Counted from the stretch's first letter, positions 17,042 to 28,199 are shown. The stretch: DNA of 64,000 nt from Corynebacterium occultum (GCF_009734425.1 NZ_CP046455.1:868001-932000), one strand, 5' to 3'. Notes: generated by a model not told the origin, from the sequence alone. Numbers and translations: made by a program.

Positions 17042-19138
17042 ATGACTTCGATGACAACCACACCAGCCCTCCGCTCCGAGGCCGATGTCCTGCTCACCGG
17101 GATCGCCGGCCCCAACGCCACCCTCCGCGATGACCAGTGGACCGCCATCGACGCCCTGGTCAACCAGCACCGCCGGATGCTCGTCGTCCAGCGCACCGGC
17201 TGGGGTAAATCAGCCGTCTACTTCATCGCCGCCAAACTGCTGCGCGAACGCGGGGCCGGGGCCTCCCTGATCATCTCCCCGCTGCTGGCGCTGATGCGCA
17301 ACCAGGTGGTCGCCGCCCAGCGCGCCGGGATCCGGGCCGCCACCCTCAACAGCGCCAACATGACCGAGTGGGAGGAGATCCAGGGGCAGGTCTCCCGCGG
17401 GGAGATCGATGTCCTCCTGGTGTCCCCGGAACGGCTGAATAATCCCGGCTTCCGGGATGAGGTGCTCCCCAACCTGGCCCGGGCGGTCGGCATGGTCGTC
17501 ATCGATGAAGCACACTGCATCTCCGACTGGGGCCATGATTTCCGCCCCGATTACCGCCGCATCCGGGATCTCCTGGCCGGACTGGGGGAGGGGACCCCCG
17601 TGCTGGCCACCACCGCCACCGCCAATGACCGCGTGGTCGCTGATGTGCAGGCCCAGCTGGGGGAGCACACCGGGTTGCTCCGCGGTGGACTGGACCGCGA
17701 GGCCCTGCACCTTTCGGTGGTGAAACTGCCCGACACCACGCGACGCCCCGCCTGGTTGGCCACCCACCTGAGCCAGCTGGAGGGTTCCGGCATCATCTAC
17801 TGCCTGACCGTGGCCGCCGCCGAGGACCTCGCCCAGGCCCTCGAGGCCGCCGGTTGGAATGTCGCCGCCTACACCGGCCGCACCGAGGCGGGGGAACGCG
17901 AAAGGCTCGAGCAGGCCCTGCTCAACAATGAACTCAAGGCACTGGTGGCCACCTCTGCCCTGGGCATGGGTTTTGATAAACCCGACCTGGGTTTCGTGGT
18001 CCACCTGGGTGCACCCGCCTCACCGGTGTCCTATTACCAGCAGGTGGGCCGAGCCGGCCGTGGCACCGAACGCGCCGATGTCATCCTCCTGCCCGGCGCG
18101 GAGGACCGCGAGATCTGGGAGTATTTCGCCTCCGTCTCTTTCCCTGATGAGCAGCGGGTGCGCCAGCTGCTGCAGGTGCTGGACCCGGAACAGGTGCAGT
18201 CCACGATGCGCCTGGAGTCCCAGGTGGATCTCTCCCGCTCCCGGCTGGAGCAGGTGCTCAAGGTCCTGGATGTGGATGGGGCGGTGCGTCGGGTCAAGGG
18301 CGGCTGGTTGTCCACGGGGCGGCCCTGGCATTATGACGCGGAGCGTTATGCGGGGCTGGAGAAGGCCCGCGAGGTGGAGCAGCAGGCGATGCTGGACTAT
18401 GAGAACACCACGGACTGCCTGATGCTCTTCCTGCGTCACCAGCTCGATGACAGTACCGCCACGAAGCCCTGTGGTCGTTGTGCCAATTGCCGGGGGCAGA
18501 ACTGGGAGAGCAGTATCGATCCGGCGGCTGAGCAGGCCGTCACGGAGCGACTGCGCGCCCCCGGTGTCAGGGTGGCGCAGCGTCGTCAGTGGCCCAGCGG
18601 CATCAGCATCAAGGGGAAGATCAAGGGAGTGGGTGCGGGCCGTGCCCTGGGGCGGCTCAATGATGTGGCCCGTGGCCCCGCGCTGAAGCAGATGCTGACG
18701 GAGAAGACCTGGGTGCCTTCCCCGCAGTGGCGTCAGGATGAGTGGTTGAGCCGGATTGTGGCGGTGCTCGCCGACTGGGATTGGGCGCAGCGTCCCACCA
18801 ATGTGGTGGCCCTGGGGGCGGCGGATCCGGAAACCACCGCCCTGATCGGGCGCACCGCCACCGCCATCGCCGGGGTGGGCCGGATGAATTTCGCTGGCCT
18901 GTTGGCGGTACGCCCCGGGGTGGGTGAGGTGGTTGCCCAGAACTCCGCTTATCGGGTGGAAGCATTGTTGGAGCACTGGGACTGGGCGGGGATTGACCAG
19001 CTGCAGCTGGTGCCCGGCCCGATCCTGTTGCTCACCGATCTGATCGACACCGGTTGGTCGGTGACGGTGGCAGGGTCCACCCTGGCGGAGCGCTGTGGAG
19101 TTGAGGTGTTGCCCCTGGCGTTGGCCAGCAGGGGTTAG
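17042..19138 (+). CDS. rqlH: RecQ-like ATP-dependent DNA helicase with C-terminal phosphoribosyltransferase-like domain (RqlH type)
   Basis: The 698-residue protein has a RecQ helicase core (Walker A RTGWGKS near 51-57, DEAH at 155-158, SALGMGFDKPD, QQVGRAGRG), then a Cys-rich zinc segment (CLMLFLRH ... CGRCANC near 459-484). It lacks HRDC and carries a C-terminal domain with a PRPP-loop-like motif, LLLTDLIDTGWSVTVAG near 662-678. This domain order is that of mycobacterial RqlH, a 3'-5' helicase clade described in M. smegmatis. Whether the last domain binds PRPP is unknown. Convergent with, and overlapping by 4 bases, the next gene. Confidence 0.88.
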   Translation: MTSMTTTPALRSEADVLLTGIAGPNATLRDDQWTAIDALVNQHRRMLVVQRTGWGKSAVYFIAAKLLRERGAGASLIISPLLALMRNQVVAAQRAGIRAATLNSANMTEWEEIQGQVSRGEIDVLLVSPERLNNPGFRDEVLPNLARAVGMVVIDEAHCISDWGHDFRPDYRRIRDLLAGLGEGTPVLATTATANDRVVADVQAQLGEHTGLLRGGLDREALHLSVVKLPDTTRRPAWLATHLSQLEGSGIIYCLTVAAAEDLAQALEAAGWNVAAYTGRTEAGERERLEQALLNNELKALVATSALGMGFDKPDLGFVVHLGAPASPVSYYQQVGRAGRGTERADVILLPGAEDREIWEYFASVSFPDEQRVRQLLQVLDPEQVQSTMRLESQVDLSRSRLEQVLKVLDVDGAVRRVKGGWLSTGRPWHYDAERYAGLEKAREVEQQAMLDYENTTDCLMLFLRHQLDDSTATKPCGRCANCRGQNWESSIDPAAEQAVTERLRAPGVRVAQRRQWPSGISIKGKIKGVGAGRALGRLNDVARGPALKQMLTEKTWVPSPQWRQDEWLSRIVAVLADWDWAQRPTNVVALGAADPETTALIGRTATAIAGVGRMNFAGLLAVRPGVGEVVAQNSAYRVEALLEHWDWAGIDQLQLVPGPILLLTDLIDTGWSVTVAGSTLAERCGVEVLPLALASRG

Positions 19139-19560
19139 TTCAGCCCCAACTGACCCCCGCTGACCTGTAGGAAATGGTTGCAGAACTGCTCCAGCTGGCC
19201 TTCCTCATAGTCCTCGTCGAAGCGTTTGCCCACCACCACGATCGGGCAGGAGTAGACCTGGCCGCCATCCGGGGTTTCCCGCAGGATGGCCAGGTCTGTG
19301 CCGTAGTCATCGTTGATGATCACCCAGTCCATCCCTAATTCGCGGCGCAGGTATTCGCCTACGGCGATGCCGAAGCTTGCCATGAAAGGCGTGGGGTCGA
19401 GTTCCTCGTCCTCCTCCCTGGCGATGAAAAAATCGGCACGGGTCTGTTCGAAGGCCTCGAAGAGGCGGGGTGGGGTGCTGCCGAAACCGGCCTCCTCCGC
19501 CACCTGGAGGTGCTCATCGAGCCATTGGCGGGTGTCTGTGTCCAGCTGTTCAACCTGCAT
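19135..19560 (-). CDS. DUF3806-like protein
   Basis: The 141-residue acidic soluble protein contains GIAVGEYLRRELGMDWVIINDD and a C-terminal segment typical of DUF3806, a domain of unknown function. The ATG at 19560 is preceded by TAGAAT ending eight bases away, so I prefer it to the longer frame. No signal peptide or metal motif is visible. Confidence 0.7.
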   Translation of the reverse strand: MQVEQLDTDTRQWLDEHLQVAEEAGFGSTPPRLFEAFEQTRADFFIAREEDEELDPTPFMASFGIAVGEYLRRELGMDWVIINDDYGTDLAILRETPDGGQVYSCPIVVVGKRFDEDYEEGQLEQFCNHFLQVSGGQLGLN

Positions 19561-19568
19561 GGTTGGCC

Positions 19569-19574
19569 ATTCTA
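19569..19574 (-). promoter_or_regulatory. -10 hexamer TAGAAT for leaderless DUF3806 gene
   Basis: Eight bases separate it from the ATG at 19560. Confidence 0.5.
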
Positions 19575-19666
19575 CGGCCCCTCCCGGAGTCCTGCCCGCA
19601 GGTGGGTGAAGGGAACCGTGTGGCCGACGCTCCAAGGGCCAGGGTGGTGCCTGGGGCGGGGGAGTC

Positions 19667-19672
19667 TAGAAT
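19667..19672 (+). promoter_or_regulatory. -10 hexamer TAGAAT for leaderless tatD
   Basis: Seven bases separate it from the ATG at 19680. An in-frame ATG at 19671 overlaps the hexamer and is unlikely to be used. Confidence 0.5.
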
Positions 19673-19679
19673 GACGCCC

Positions 19680-20528
19680 ATGTCGAAGAAGAAAGCCCGT
19701 CCGAAACCTGAGCCCGCAGAACCCATCCCAGGGCTCATTGACGCCCACACCCATCTGGCTTCCACGGGGGCACGCACCCCGGAGGAGGTGGCGGCGGTGG
19801 TGGACCGTGCGTTGGCCGGGGGTGTCGAGAAGCTGTGCACCGTCGGGGATGGTCTGGCGGAGGCGGAGGCTGCCCTGGCTGCCGCCCAGCACAATCAGCG
19901 GGTCTACGCGGCCTGTGCGATCCACCCGACCCGCGCCCATGAGCTTGATGAGGTCGCCCGCGCCCGGCTTTCGGAGATGGCGCGGGATCCGCGCTGCGTG
20001 GCGGTGGGGGAGACTGGATTGGACACCTACTGGATCAAGCATGATCCGGAGCGGACTGCCCCGTTGGAGGTGCAGGAGGAGGCGCTGCGCTGGCATATCG
20101 ACCTGGCGGTGGAAACCGGGCGGACGCTGATGGTGCACAACCGGGAGGCCGATGAGCAGTTGATGCGGGTGTTGGCGGACAGTCCCCGCCCCCGGCATGT
20201 GATGCTGCATTGTTTCAGTTCCCCGATGGAGATGGCCCGGCAAGCCGTGGACCGTGGTTATATCCTCAGTTTTGCCGGGAACGTCACCTTCAAGCGCAAT
20301 GACGAGCTGCGGGAGATCGCGGCCATGGTGCCCCGGGGCCAGCTGTTGATTGAGACGGATGCGCCCTACATGACCCCGGAGCCTTACCGGGGGGCACGCA
20401 ATGAGCCTGCCCTGGTGGGGCATACCGCGCTCTGTGTGGCGCAGGCCCGGGGGGTGGATGTGGCCGATCTGGTGGAGGAGCTCAGTGCCACCTTCGATGA
20501 GGTTTTTGGTCTGAATCTGCCGGGCTGA
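19680..20528 (+). CDS. tatD: TatD-family metal-dependent deoxyribonuclease
   Basis: The 282-residue amidohydrolase-fold protein begins with the metal motif LIDAHTHLAS, continues with VGETGLDTYW, MVHNREAD and MLHCFSS, and ends with IETDAPYMTPEPYRG, which together give the TatD metal ligands. TatD enzymes act as 3'-5' exonucleases in DNA repair and quality control. The 286 bases after it form the rpf2 leader. Confidence 0.93.
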   Translation: MSKKKARPKPEPAEPIPGLIDAHTHLASTGARTPEEVAAVVDRALAGGVEKLCTVGDGLAEAEAALAAAQHNQRVYAACAIHPTRAHELDEVARARLSEMARDPRCVAVGETGLDTYWIKHDPERTAPLEVQEEALRWHIDLAVETGRTLMVHNREADEQLMRVLADSPRPRHVMLHCFSSPMEMARQAVDRGYILSFAGNVTFKRNDELREIAAMVPRGQLLIETDAPYMTPEPYRGARNEPALVGHTALCVAQARGVDVADLVEELSATFDEVFGLNLPG

Positions 20529-21978
<1,450 letters not shown>

Positions 21979-21993
21979 AAAGAGGGCTGCCCA

Positions 21994-22030
21994 GAAATCC
22001 CCGCGCCACCCGGTGCGGGGATTTCCTGTT
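21994..22030 (+). terminator. intrinsic terminator of rpf2
   Basis: An 11-bp stem GAAATCCCCGC / GCGGGGATTTC is followed by CTGTTTTT. Confidence 0.88.
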
Positions 22031-22038
22031 TTTCCAGG

Positions 22039-22044
22039 TAGATT
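22039..22044 (+). promoter_or_regulatory. -10 hexamer TAGATT for leaderless rsmA
   Basis: Eight bases separate it from the ATG at 22053. Confidence 0.5.
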
Positions 22045-22052
22045 GGTACACC

Positions 22053-22922
22053 ATGGAACAACGCGATGAGTCCGCCCAGCTGCTCGGTCCGGTGGAGATC
22101 CGGCAGCTCGCCGAGAAGCTCGATGTCACCCCGACCAAGAAGCTCGGCCAGAACTTCGTGCACGACCCGAACACGGTGCGTCGCATCGTCGCCGCCGCCG
22201 AGCTCGACCAGTCCGACCATGTGGTTGAGGTCGGTCCGGGCCTGGGTTCGCTGACCCTGGCCCTGGCTGACAGCGTGGCCAAGGTCACCGCGGTGGAGAT
22301 CGATAACCGGCTGGCCGCGGAACTCCCCGCCACCATGGCCTGGCGTGCCCCGCAGTTCGCGGATCGGCTGAGCATCCTCAACAAGGATGCCCTCAAAATC
22401 ACAGCCGGGGACATTGAGCAGCCCACCGCCCTGGTGGCCAACCTGCCCTATAACGTCTCCGTCCCGGTCCTGCTCCACCTGCTGGCCACCTTCCCCAGCA
22501 TCCGTCGCGTGTTGGTCATGGTCCAGGCTGAAGTCGCTGACCGCCTGGCCGCTGACCCCGGTTCCAAGATCTACGGGGTCCCCAGCGTCAAGGCCGCCTT
22601 CTATGGTGATGTCCGCCGCGCCGGCCATATCGGCCGCAATGTCTTCTGGCCGGCCCCGAAGATCGAGTCCGGCCTGGTACGTATCGACCGTTTCGAACCC
22701 GGCACCGAACCTTGGCCGCTGAACGAGGAAGCCCGCAAGACCGTGTGGCCGCTTATCGACGCCGCCTTCGCCCAACGCCGCAAGACCCTCCGGGCCGCAC
22801 TTTCCGGCCACTTCGGCGGGGGTGCCGCCGCCGAGGAAGCACTCAAGGCCGCTGACATTGACCCCACCCTGCGTGGGGAGAAGCTGGGCGTCGCCGATTT
22901 CGTCCGTCTGGCGGGTATCTAA
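22053..22922 (+). CDS. rsmA: 16S rRNA (adenine-1518,1519-N6)-dimethyltransferase
   Basis: KsgA/RsmA dimethylates two adenines near the 3' end of 16S rRNA. The 289-residue protein has [13 protein letters not shown], the SAM-binding [15 protein letters not shown], and the catalytic NLPYNVSVP motif near residue 130. ispE follows with no gap, the common ksgA-ispE arrangement of actinobacteria. Confidence 0.96.
   Translation: MEQRDESAQLLGPVEIRQLAEKLDVTPTKKLGQNFVHDPNTVRRIVAAAELDQSDHVVEVGPGLGSLTLALADSVAKVTAVEIDNRLAAELPATMAWRAPQFADRLSILNKDALKITAGDIEQPTALVANLPYNVSVPVLLHLLATFPSIRRVLVMVQAEVADRLAADPGSKIYGVPSVKAAFYGDVRRAGHIGRNVFWPAPKIESGLVRIDRFEPGTEPWPLNEEARKTVWPLIDAAFAQRRKTLRAALSGHFGGGAAAEEALKAADIDPTLRGEKLGVADFVRLAGI
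22751..22763 (-). repeat. 13-mer GGCGTCGATAAGC, copy 2 (inside rsmA)
   Basis: The reverse complement encodes Leu-Ile-Asp-Ala of rsmA in frame. Confidence 0.7.
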
Positions 22923-23888
22923 ATGGGAGTGGAACAGATCCGGGCCCGCGCCCACGCCAAGGTCAACCTCCACCTGGGAGTGGGGCAGGCCCGGGCGGAC
23001 GGCTATCACGAGCTGGTCACCATCTTCCAGTCCCTGAGCCTGCACGATGAGCTGGAACTGAAGGTGCTGTCGAAACGCGCCCCGAAGCATGGCAGCGTGA
23101 TCGACACCCTGACCCTGAGTGGCCAGGCAAAGGGCGTGCCCGATGATGAGGACAATCTGGTCTGGCAGGCCGTCGATAAGCTGGTCGCCGCCTACCGCGC
23201 CGAGGGCATCGGCCAGCTGCCGATGGTGGAACTGCACCTGCGCAAGGGCATTCCGGTGGCTGGTGGAATGGCAGGGGGCTCCGCTGACGCCGCCGCCGCA
23301 CTGCGCGTGACCCAGGCCTGGTTGAGTGAACATGCCGACCCTCTGCCCGAGTCCGTGCTGGAATCCATCGCCGCCGAACTCGGCTCCGATGTCCCCTTCA
23401 CCCTGCACGGCGGCACCATGCTGGGTACCGGGCGGGGGGAGAACCTCATCCCGGTGATGTCCCGAGGCCACTACCACTGGGTACTGGCGGTTTCTGCCGC
23501 CGGGCTTTCCACCCCGGAGGTCTTCCACAAACTTGATCAGCTCCGCGAATCCGGCAGGGAACTGCCCGCCCACACCGACACCACCGTGCTGAGCCGCTCC
23601 CTGCTCAATGGTGATGTTGCAGCGGTGGCCGCCAACCTGGTCAATGATCTCCAGGCCCCGGCGATCAGTCTGCGCCCCGGTCTGCGTCAGATCCTGGCCG
23701 CCGGTGAGGAAGCGGGAGCCCTGCGTGGCATCGTCTCCGGTTCCGGACCCACCTGCGCCTTCCTCTGCCGGGATGCCGCGCATGCCGCCGAGGTGGCCGG
23801 AGAACTGATCGACAGTGGCCTGGTCATTGCGGCACACCCCGCCCAGGGCCCGGCCGAGGGCGCACACGTGGTGCCGGAAACTTTCTAG
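22923..23888 (+). CDS. ispE: 4-diphosphocytidyl-2-C-methyl-D-erythritol kinase
   Basis: IspE phosphorylates CDP-methylerythritol in the MEP isoprenoid pathway, which supplies decaprenyl phosphate for cell-wall synthesis. The 321-residue GHMP kinase has RAHAKVNLHLGVG at the N-terminus, the ATP loop PVAGGMAGGSADAAAAL near residue 115, and SGSGPTCAF near the C-terminus. Its ATG directly follows the rsmA stop codon. Confidence 0.96.
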   Translation: MGVEQIRARAHAKVNLHLGVGQARADGYHELVTIFQSLSLHDELELKVLSKRAPKHGSVIDTLTLSGQAKGVPDDEDNLVWQAVDKLVAAYRAEGIGQLPMVELHLRKGIPVAGGMAGGSADAAAALRVTQAWLSEHADPLPESVLESIAAELGSDVPFTLHGGTMLGTGRGENLIPVMSRGHYHWVLAVSAAGLSTPEVFHKLDQLRESGRELPAHTDTTVLSRSLLNGDVAAVAANLVNDLQAPAISLRPGLRQILAAGEEAGALRGIVSGSGPTCAFLCRDAAHAAEVAGELIDSGLVIAAHPAQGPAEGAHVVPETF

Positions 23889-23891
23889 GTT

Positions 23892-24557
23892 TCATTCCTG
23901 CTGCGCGAGATAATCCTCCAGCTTCAACCCCGAGACCAGGTACACCACCCGCCCCGCCACATTCACGCAGTGATCGGCGTAGCGCTCATAGAAACGGATC
24001 AGCAGGGCGGTGTCCACCGACTCTCGGGCGGAATGCGGCCACTCTGACTGGGTCATCCGGCTCAGCAGGGAAGTGCTCAGCTCATCGATGAACTGATCAT
24101 CCTGCTCCAACTCCAGGGCAGTGTCGGTGTCCGGTGACACCAGCAGGTTCCGGGTTTTAAGCGTCATGTTCTGGGCGGCCTGCGCCAGCTGCCCGAACTC
24201 CTCAACCATCTCCGCCGGGATTGCTCTGGCGGGGTGCCGGCGGCGGGCGGACTGGGCGATGTGGGTGGCCAGTTCCCCCATGCGGTGGAGGTGGTAGGCG
24301 ATGTGGATCGAGGAGAGAACCTGGCGCAGATCCCGCGCTTTGGGGCTTTCCAGGGCCAGGATCTCCACCGCCTTCCTCTCACAACGGCTCTGCAGTTCAG
24401 GTAGTTGCCCGGCGCGGGAAAGCGCCTCCTCCGCAGCGGATAAGGACCCCTGCAGCAGAGCCGTGGAAGCATCGGCCATGATGTCCCGGACCGCATCCCC
24501 CATGACCAGCAGGTCATGGGAGAGCTGGTTGAGCTTTTCCTGATATGAGGTGCGCAT
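23892..24557 (-). CDS. phoU: PhoU-family phosphate signalling regulator
   Basis: PhoU proteins couple the Pst transporter to phosphate two-component signalling. The 221-residue all-helical protein has two PhoU repeats with the metal-binding-type motifs (ALESPKARDLRQVLSSIHIAYH; ALLIRFYERYADHCVNVAGR). No pst genes lie nearby, so it may be a second, detached PhoU. The start at 24557 is set by TATAGT ending six bases upstream; the frame extends further but without signals. Confidence 0.88.
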   Translation of the reverse strand: MRTSYQEKLNQLSHDLLVMGDAVRDIMADASTALLQGSLSAAEEALSRAGQLPELQSRCERKAVEILALESPKARDLRQVLSSIHIAYHLHRMGELATHIAQSARRRHPARAIPAEMVEEFGQLAQAAQNMTLKTRNLLVSPDTDTALELEQDDQFIDELSTSLLSRMTQSEWPHSARESVDTALLIRFYERYADHCVNVAGRVVYLVSGLKLEDYLAQQE

Positions 24558-24563
24558 ATCACC

Positions 24564-24569
24564 ACTATA
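24564..24569 (-). promoter_or_regulatory. -10 hexamer TATAGT for leaderless phoU
   Basis: Six bases separate it from the ATG at 24557. Confidence 0.5.
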
Positions 24570-24660
24570 GGAAGTCACTGCGAGCTCTGCCTGAGGGGAA
24601 AAATTCTCAGGGGACGGGATTGCCACTGGCGTAGTGCATGCCTGGGTTGGTGTCGTGAAC

Positions 24661-24666
24661 TAGGAT
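24661..24666 (+). promoter_or_regulatory. -10 hexamer TAGGAT for leaderless ABC-F gene
   Basis: Nine bases separate it from the ATG at 24676. Confidence 0.5.
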
Positions 24667-24675
24667 GAGTCCGAC

Positions 24676-26487
24676 ATGGCGAATTTGATCAACCTTGAAA
24701 ATGTATCCAAGTCCTTTGGCTTGAAGACGCTGCTTGACGGCGTGAGCCTCGGCGTGCAGACCGGTGACCGCATTGGTGTCGTCGGACTGAACGGCGGTGG
24801 CAAAACCACCCTGCTGGAGGTGCTTTCCGGGGTCGAGGAACCGGATTCCGGCAGAGTCTCCCACAACAGTGATCTCGCCCTCGCGGTGGTCACCCAACGT
24901 GCTGAACTGAACCCCGAGGACACCATCGCTGAGGTGGTGCTCGCCCCGCTGGGCCTGCAGACCTTCGAATGGGCCTCCAACGCCAAGGTGCGGGAGGTGC
25001 TCGGTGGTCTGGGGATCGTCGATCTCGGCCTGGACACCAAGGTCGGTGGGCTTTCCGGTGGTGAACGTCGACGCGTGAACCTGGCGGTGGCACTGGTCCA
25101 GGATCTGGACCTGATCATCCTTGATGAGCCCACCAACCACCTGGACGTGGAAGGTGTCCAGTGGTTGGCCCAGCACCTGCTCTCGCGGCGCAGCGCCCTG
25201 GTGGTGGTCACCCACGACCGTTGGTTCCTGGACACCGTGGCCACCCAGACCTGGGAGGTCCATGACGGCCAGATCGACTCCTATGAGGGTGGCTACAACG
25301 ACTGGACCTTCGCCCGCGCTGAGCGGGCCCGCCAGTCGGATGCCATTGAGCAGCGACGCCAGAACCTGGCGCGTAAGGAACTGGCCTGGCTGCGCCGGGG
25401 CGCCCCGGCCCGTACCTCCAAACCCCGCTACCGCATCGAGGCGGCCGAAGCACTGATCTCGGATGTGCCCTCCCCACGCGACAGCGTTGAGCTCATGGCC
25501 TTCTCCCGTTCTCGGCAGGGCAAGGTCGTCATTGAGCTGGAGGACGCGACCGTCGCCACCCCGGATGGCCGGGTCCTGGTGGAGGACCTCACCTGGCGCC
25601 TGGCCCCGGGTGAGCGCATCGGCCTGGTCGGTGTCAACGGTTCCGGTAAGACCACCCTGCTGCGCACCCTCGCGGGGGAACATCCCCTGAGCGCCGGAAA
25701 GCGGATCGAAGGCAAGACCGTGAAACTCGGCTGGCTGCGCCAGGAGCTCGATGACCTCGACCCGAAACTGCGCCTCCTGGAGGCGGTGGAGGATGTGGCC
25801 AGTTATGTCCAGCTGGGCAAGAAGGAGATGTCCGCCTCCCAGCTGGCGGAACGTCTGGGCTTCTCCGCGAAACGGCAACGCACCCCGGTCGGTGACCTCT
25901 CCGGTGGTGAGCGCCGCCGACTGCAGCTGACCCGCGTGCTGATGGCGGAGCCGAATGTGCTGCTACTCGATGAGCCCACCAACGACCTGGACATCGACAC
26001 CCTCCAGGAGCTGGAATCCCTGCTCGACGGCTGGCCCGGCACCCTCGTGGTCATCTCTCATGACCGCTACCTGATTGAACGTGTCGCGGACACCACCTGG
26101 GCGCTCTTCGGGGATGGCAAGCTGACCAACCTGCCCGGCGGCATCGAGGAATACCTGCGCCGCCGGGCCGTGATGGAGGCGTCCAACACCGGGGTGATCA
26201 ACCTCGGGGAGAACACGGCGGCGAAAAGCGAGGTGGCCCCGGGGAAGCAGCCTGGCCTGAGCTCCCAGGAGGAGCGGGAGATGCAGAAGCAGCTCAATGC
26301 CCTGGAGCGCAAGATCGTCAAGCTGGATCAGAAGATCACGAAGCTCAACGCGGGGATGGCGACTGCGGCGGAGAAGATGGACACCGCCACCTTGGCGGAT
26401 CTGGACACCGAACTGCACCAGATCCGGGATGAACGGGAGGGCCTGGAGATGGAGTGGATGGAATTGGCGGAGCAGCTCGATCAATGA
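24676..26487 (+). CDS. ABC-F ATP-binding protein (Uup-like)
   Basis: The 603-residue protein has two ABC domains and no membrane segment. Domain 1 has GLNGGGKTTLLE, LSGGERRRVNLAVAL and LDEPTNHLDVEGV. Domain 2 has GVNGSGKTTLLRTL, LSGGERRRLQLTRVL and LDEPTNDLDIDTL. A C-terminal coiled coil (QKQLNALERKIVKLDQKIT) resembles Uup. ABC-F proteins act on the ribosome in translation rescue, fidelity or antibiotic protection; the specific role is not readable. The downstream gene overlaps its stop by ATGA. Confidence 0.92.
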   Translation: MANLINLENVSKSFGLKTLLDGVSLGVQTGDRIGVVGLNGGGKTTLLEVLSGVEEPDSGRVSHNSDLALAVVTQRAELNPEDTIAEVVLAPLGLQTFEWASNAKVREVLGGLGIVDLGLDTKVGGLSGGERRRVNLAVALVQDLDLIILDEPTNHLDVEGVQWLAQHLLSRRSALVVVTHDRWFLDTVATQTWEVHDGQIDSYEGGYNDWTFARAERARQSDAIEQRRQNLARKELAWLRRGAPARTSKPRYRIEAAEALISDVPSPRDSVELMAFSRSRQGKVVIELEDATVATPDGRVLVEDLTWRLAPGERIGLVGVNGSGKTTLLRTLAGEHPLSAGKRIEGKTVKLGWLRQELDDLDPKLRLLEAVEDVASYVQLGKKEMSASQLAERLGFSAKRQRTPVGDLSGGERRRLQLTRVLMAEPNVLLLDEPTNDLDIDTLQELESLLDGWPGTLVVISHDRYLIERVADTTWALFGDGKLTNLPGGIEEYLRRRAVMEASNTGVINLGENTAAKSEVAPGKQPGLSSQEEREMQKQLNALERKIVKLDQKITKLNAGMATAAEKMDTATLADLDTELHQIRDEREGLEMEWMELAEQLDQ

Positions 26488-28199
26488 CCTGGCAGCGGTG
26501 GCGTCAGTGGAACCTGCACCCCTGGGGGCTGATCTGCGGCACCATCGGATTCGCCCTCGGACTGACCCCTTCGCTCCTGCCCCGCACCTTCTTCTATCAG
26601 GGCCTGATCTCCGGGATGGCTGCCGCCCTCGGGTACGGGATCGGGGTGTTTCTCCACCTCCTCTGGGATCTCTGGCTGCGGGAGAGGCTGCGTCCCCATC
26701 TGGAACCTCGGCTGCATCAGGTCCCGGCGAAATGGCGCGATATCGGGGAAGTCACGCTGAATGTTCTCTCCCTCCTGGCACTGCTGGGCATGGTGTTATT
26801 CTCGCTGCGCTGGCAACGTGGCATTGCGGAGCTGACCGGCTCGCAGGCCTATTCCCTCTGGGAGTTCCTCCTGGTGCTGCCGATCGGATTGGGGCTGTGG
26901 CTGCTGCTGGTCCTCCTCTCCCGGGGGATCCGCTGGCTGACCCGTAAAGGCGGCGGGATGCTGCTGGGCTGGTTGCCCAGTTACCGGGTGGTGGCATCCT
27001 GGCTGCTCACCGCAATCATCGGGGTGTTCCTGGTGGAGCAGGTCATCCCCGGCACCATTGTCCGGGGTGCGGAAACACTGCTGGCCAATGGTTATCAAAA
27101 CGCAGAACCAGGGGATGTGCCACCCACCGTGCCGGAACGTTCCGGCAGCCCGGAGTCCCTCGCTGAGTGGGAGGGGCTCGGACGTTATGGCATGCGTTTT
27201 CTCAACCAGGGACTCCACCGGGAGGAATTGGCGGAGCTGACGGGTGAACCCGCGGAGGAACCGATCAGGGTGTACGCCGGGCTGGATAATGCGCCCACCA
27301 ACGCCGAGCGTGCCCAATTGATCATCGATGAGTTCCTTCGAACCGGAGCCACCGAGCGGGAAGCCATCGTCATGCACTTCACCACCGGCACCGGTTGGGT
27401 GAACCCCCAGGCCGCGCAGGCCTTCGAGCTGATGTACGGCGGGGACACCGCCTATGCCGCGGTGCAGTACTCCTACCTGCCTTCCCCGGTGCATTTTCTG
27501 GCGGGCGGGGATGAGGTGAACCAGGCTGGCCGGGAACTGATCACCCCGGTCATCGACTGGTGGAACACCCTCCCGGCGGACACCCGCCCGAAGCTCTATC
27601 TCTATGGCGAATCGCTGGGCTCCACCGGGGTGGAGGCAGCCTTCTCCGGGATCCGTGACATCGCCAACTCGGTGGATGGCATCCTGCTGACTGGTCCGCC
27701 GAACTTCAACTCCCTGTGGCGCGCCTTCGTGGACCGCCGTGATCCCGGCAGCAGCGAGGTCCTGCCGGAATATGGGGGTGGAACGGTGGTGCGCTTCGCT
27801 GAGAATGAGGAACAGATCAGAAATTACGCCTATGGCGACTATGCCTGGGGCCCGACCAGGGTGCTCTACATTCAGCACCCCTCCGACCCGGTGGTGTGGT
27901 GGTCACCGAAGCTGATCTTGCGGGAGCCGGACTGGCTGGATGAACAACCCGGCTTCGACCGGCTTCCGGCCATGACCTGGATGCCGTTGATCACCTTCCT
28001 GCAGGTCTCGGCGGATCTACCGATGGCACAGGCGGTGCCCGACGGGCACGGCCACAACTACGGGGATGCGATGCTGGATGGGTGGGCGGCGATCGCCGGC
28101 GAGGACAGCGGTTTCTCGGTGCCCCAGATCCAGGAGCTGAAACCACTGCTGGAGCAGGCCCTCGACATCAGTGGTGACCGCGAAGACGTGGTCGGTTAG
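26484..28199 (+). CDS. membrane-anchored alpha/beta-hydrolase (PF10081-like)
   Basis: The 571-residue protein has five or six N-terminal membrane segments (residues 1-190) and a C-terminal alpha/beta-hydrolase domain with the nucleophile elbow YGESLGSTG (Ser377). A possible late His occurs in GHGHNYGDAMLDGW. Such proteins are widespread in actinobacteria with unknown substrate; a lipid or envelope ester is a reasonable guess. It is translationally coupled to the ABC-F gene (ATGA overlap) and overlaps the convergent cueP by 4 bases. Confidence 0.8.
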   Translation: MTWQRWRQWNLHPWGLICGTIGFALGLTPSLLPRTFFYQGLISGMAAALGYGIGVFLHLLWDLWLRERLRPHLEPRLHQVPAKWRDIGEVTLNVLSLLALLGMVLFSLRWQRGIAELTGSQAYSLWEFLLVLPIGLGLWLLLVLLSRGIRWLTRKGGGMLLGWLPSYRVVASWLLTAIIGVFLVEQVIPGTIVRGAETLLANGYQNAEPGDVPPTVPERSGSPESLAEWEGLGRYGMRFLNQGLHREELAELTGEPAEEPIRVYAGLDNAPTNAERAQLIIDEFLRTGATEREAIVMHFTTGTGWVNPQAAQAFELMYGGDTAYAAVQYSYLPSPVHFLAGGDEVNQAGRELITPVIDWWNTLPADTRPKLYLYGESLGSTGVEAAFSGIRDIANSVDGILLTGPPNFNSLWRAFVDRRDPGSSEVLPEYGGGTVVRFAENEEQIRNYAYGDYAWGPTRVLYIQHPSDPVVWWSPKLILREPDWLDEQPGFDRLPAMTWMPLITFLQVSADLPMAQAVPDGHGHNYGDAMLDGWAAIAGEDSGFSVPQIQELKPLLEQALDISGDREDVVG

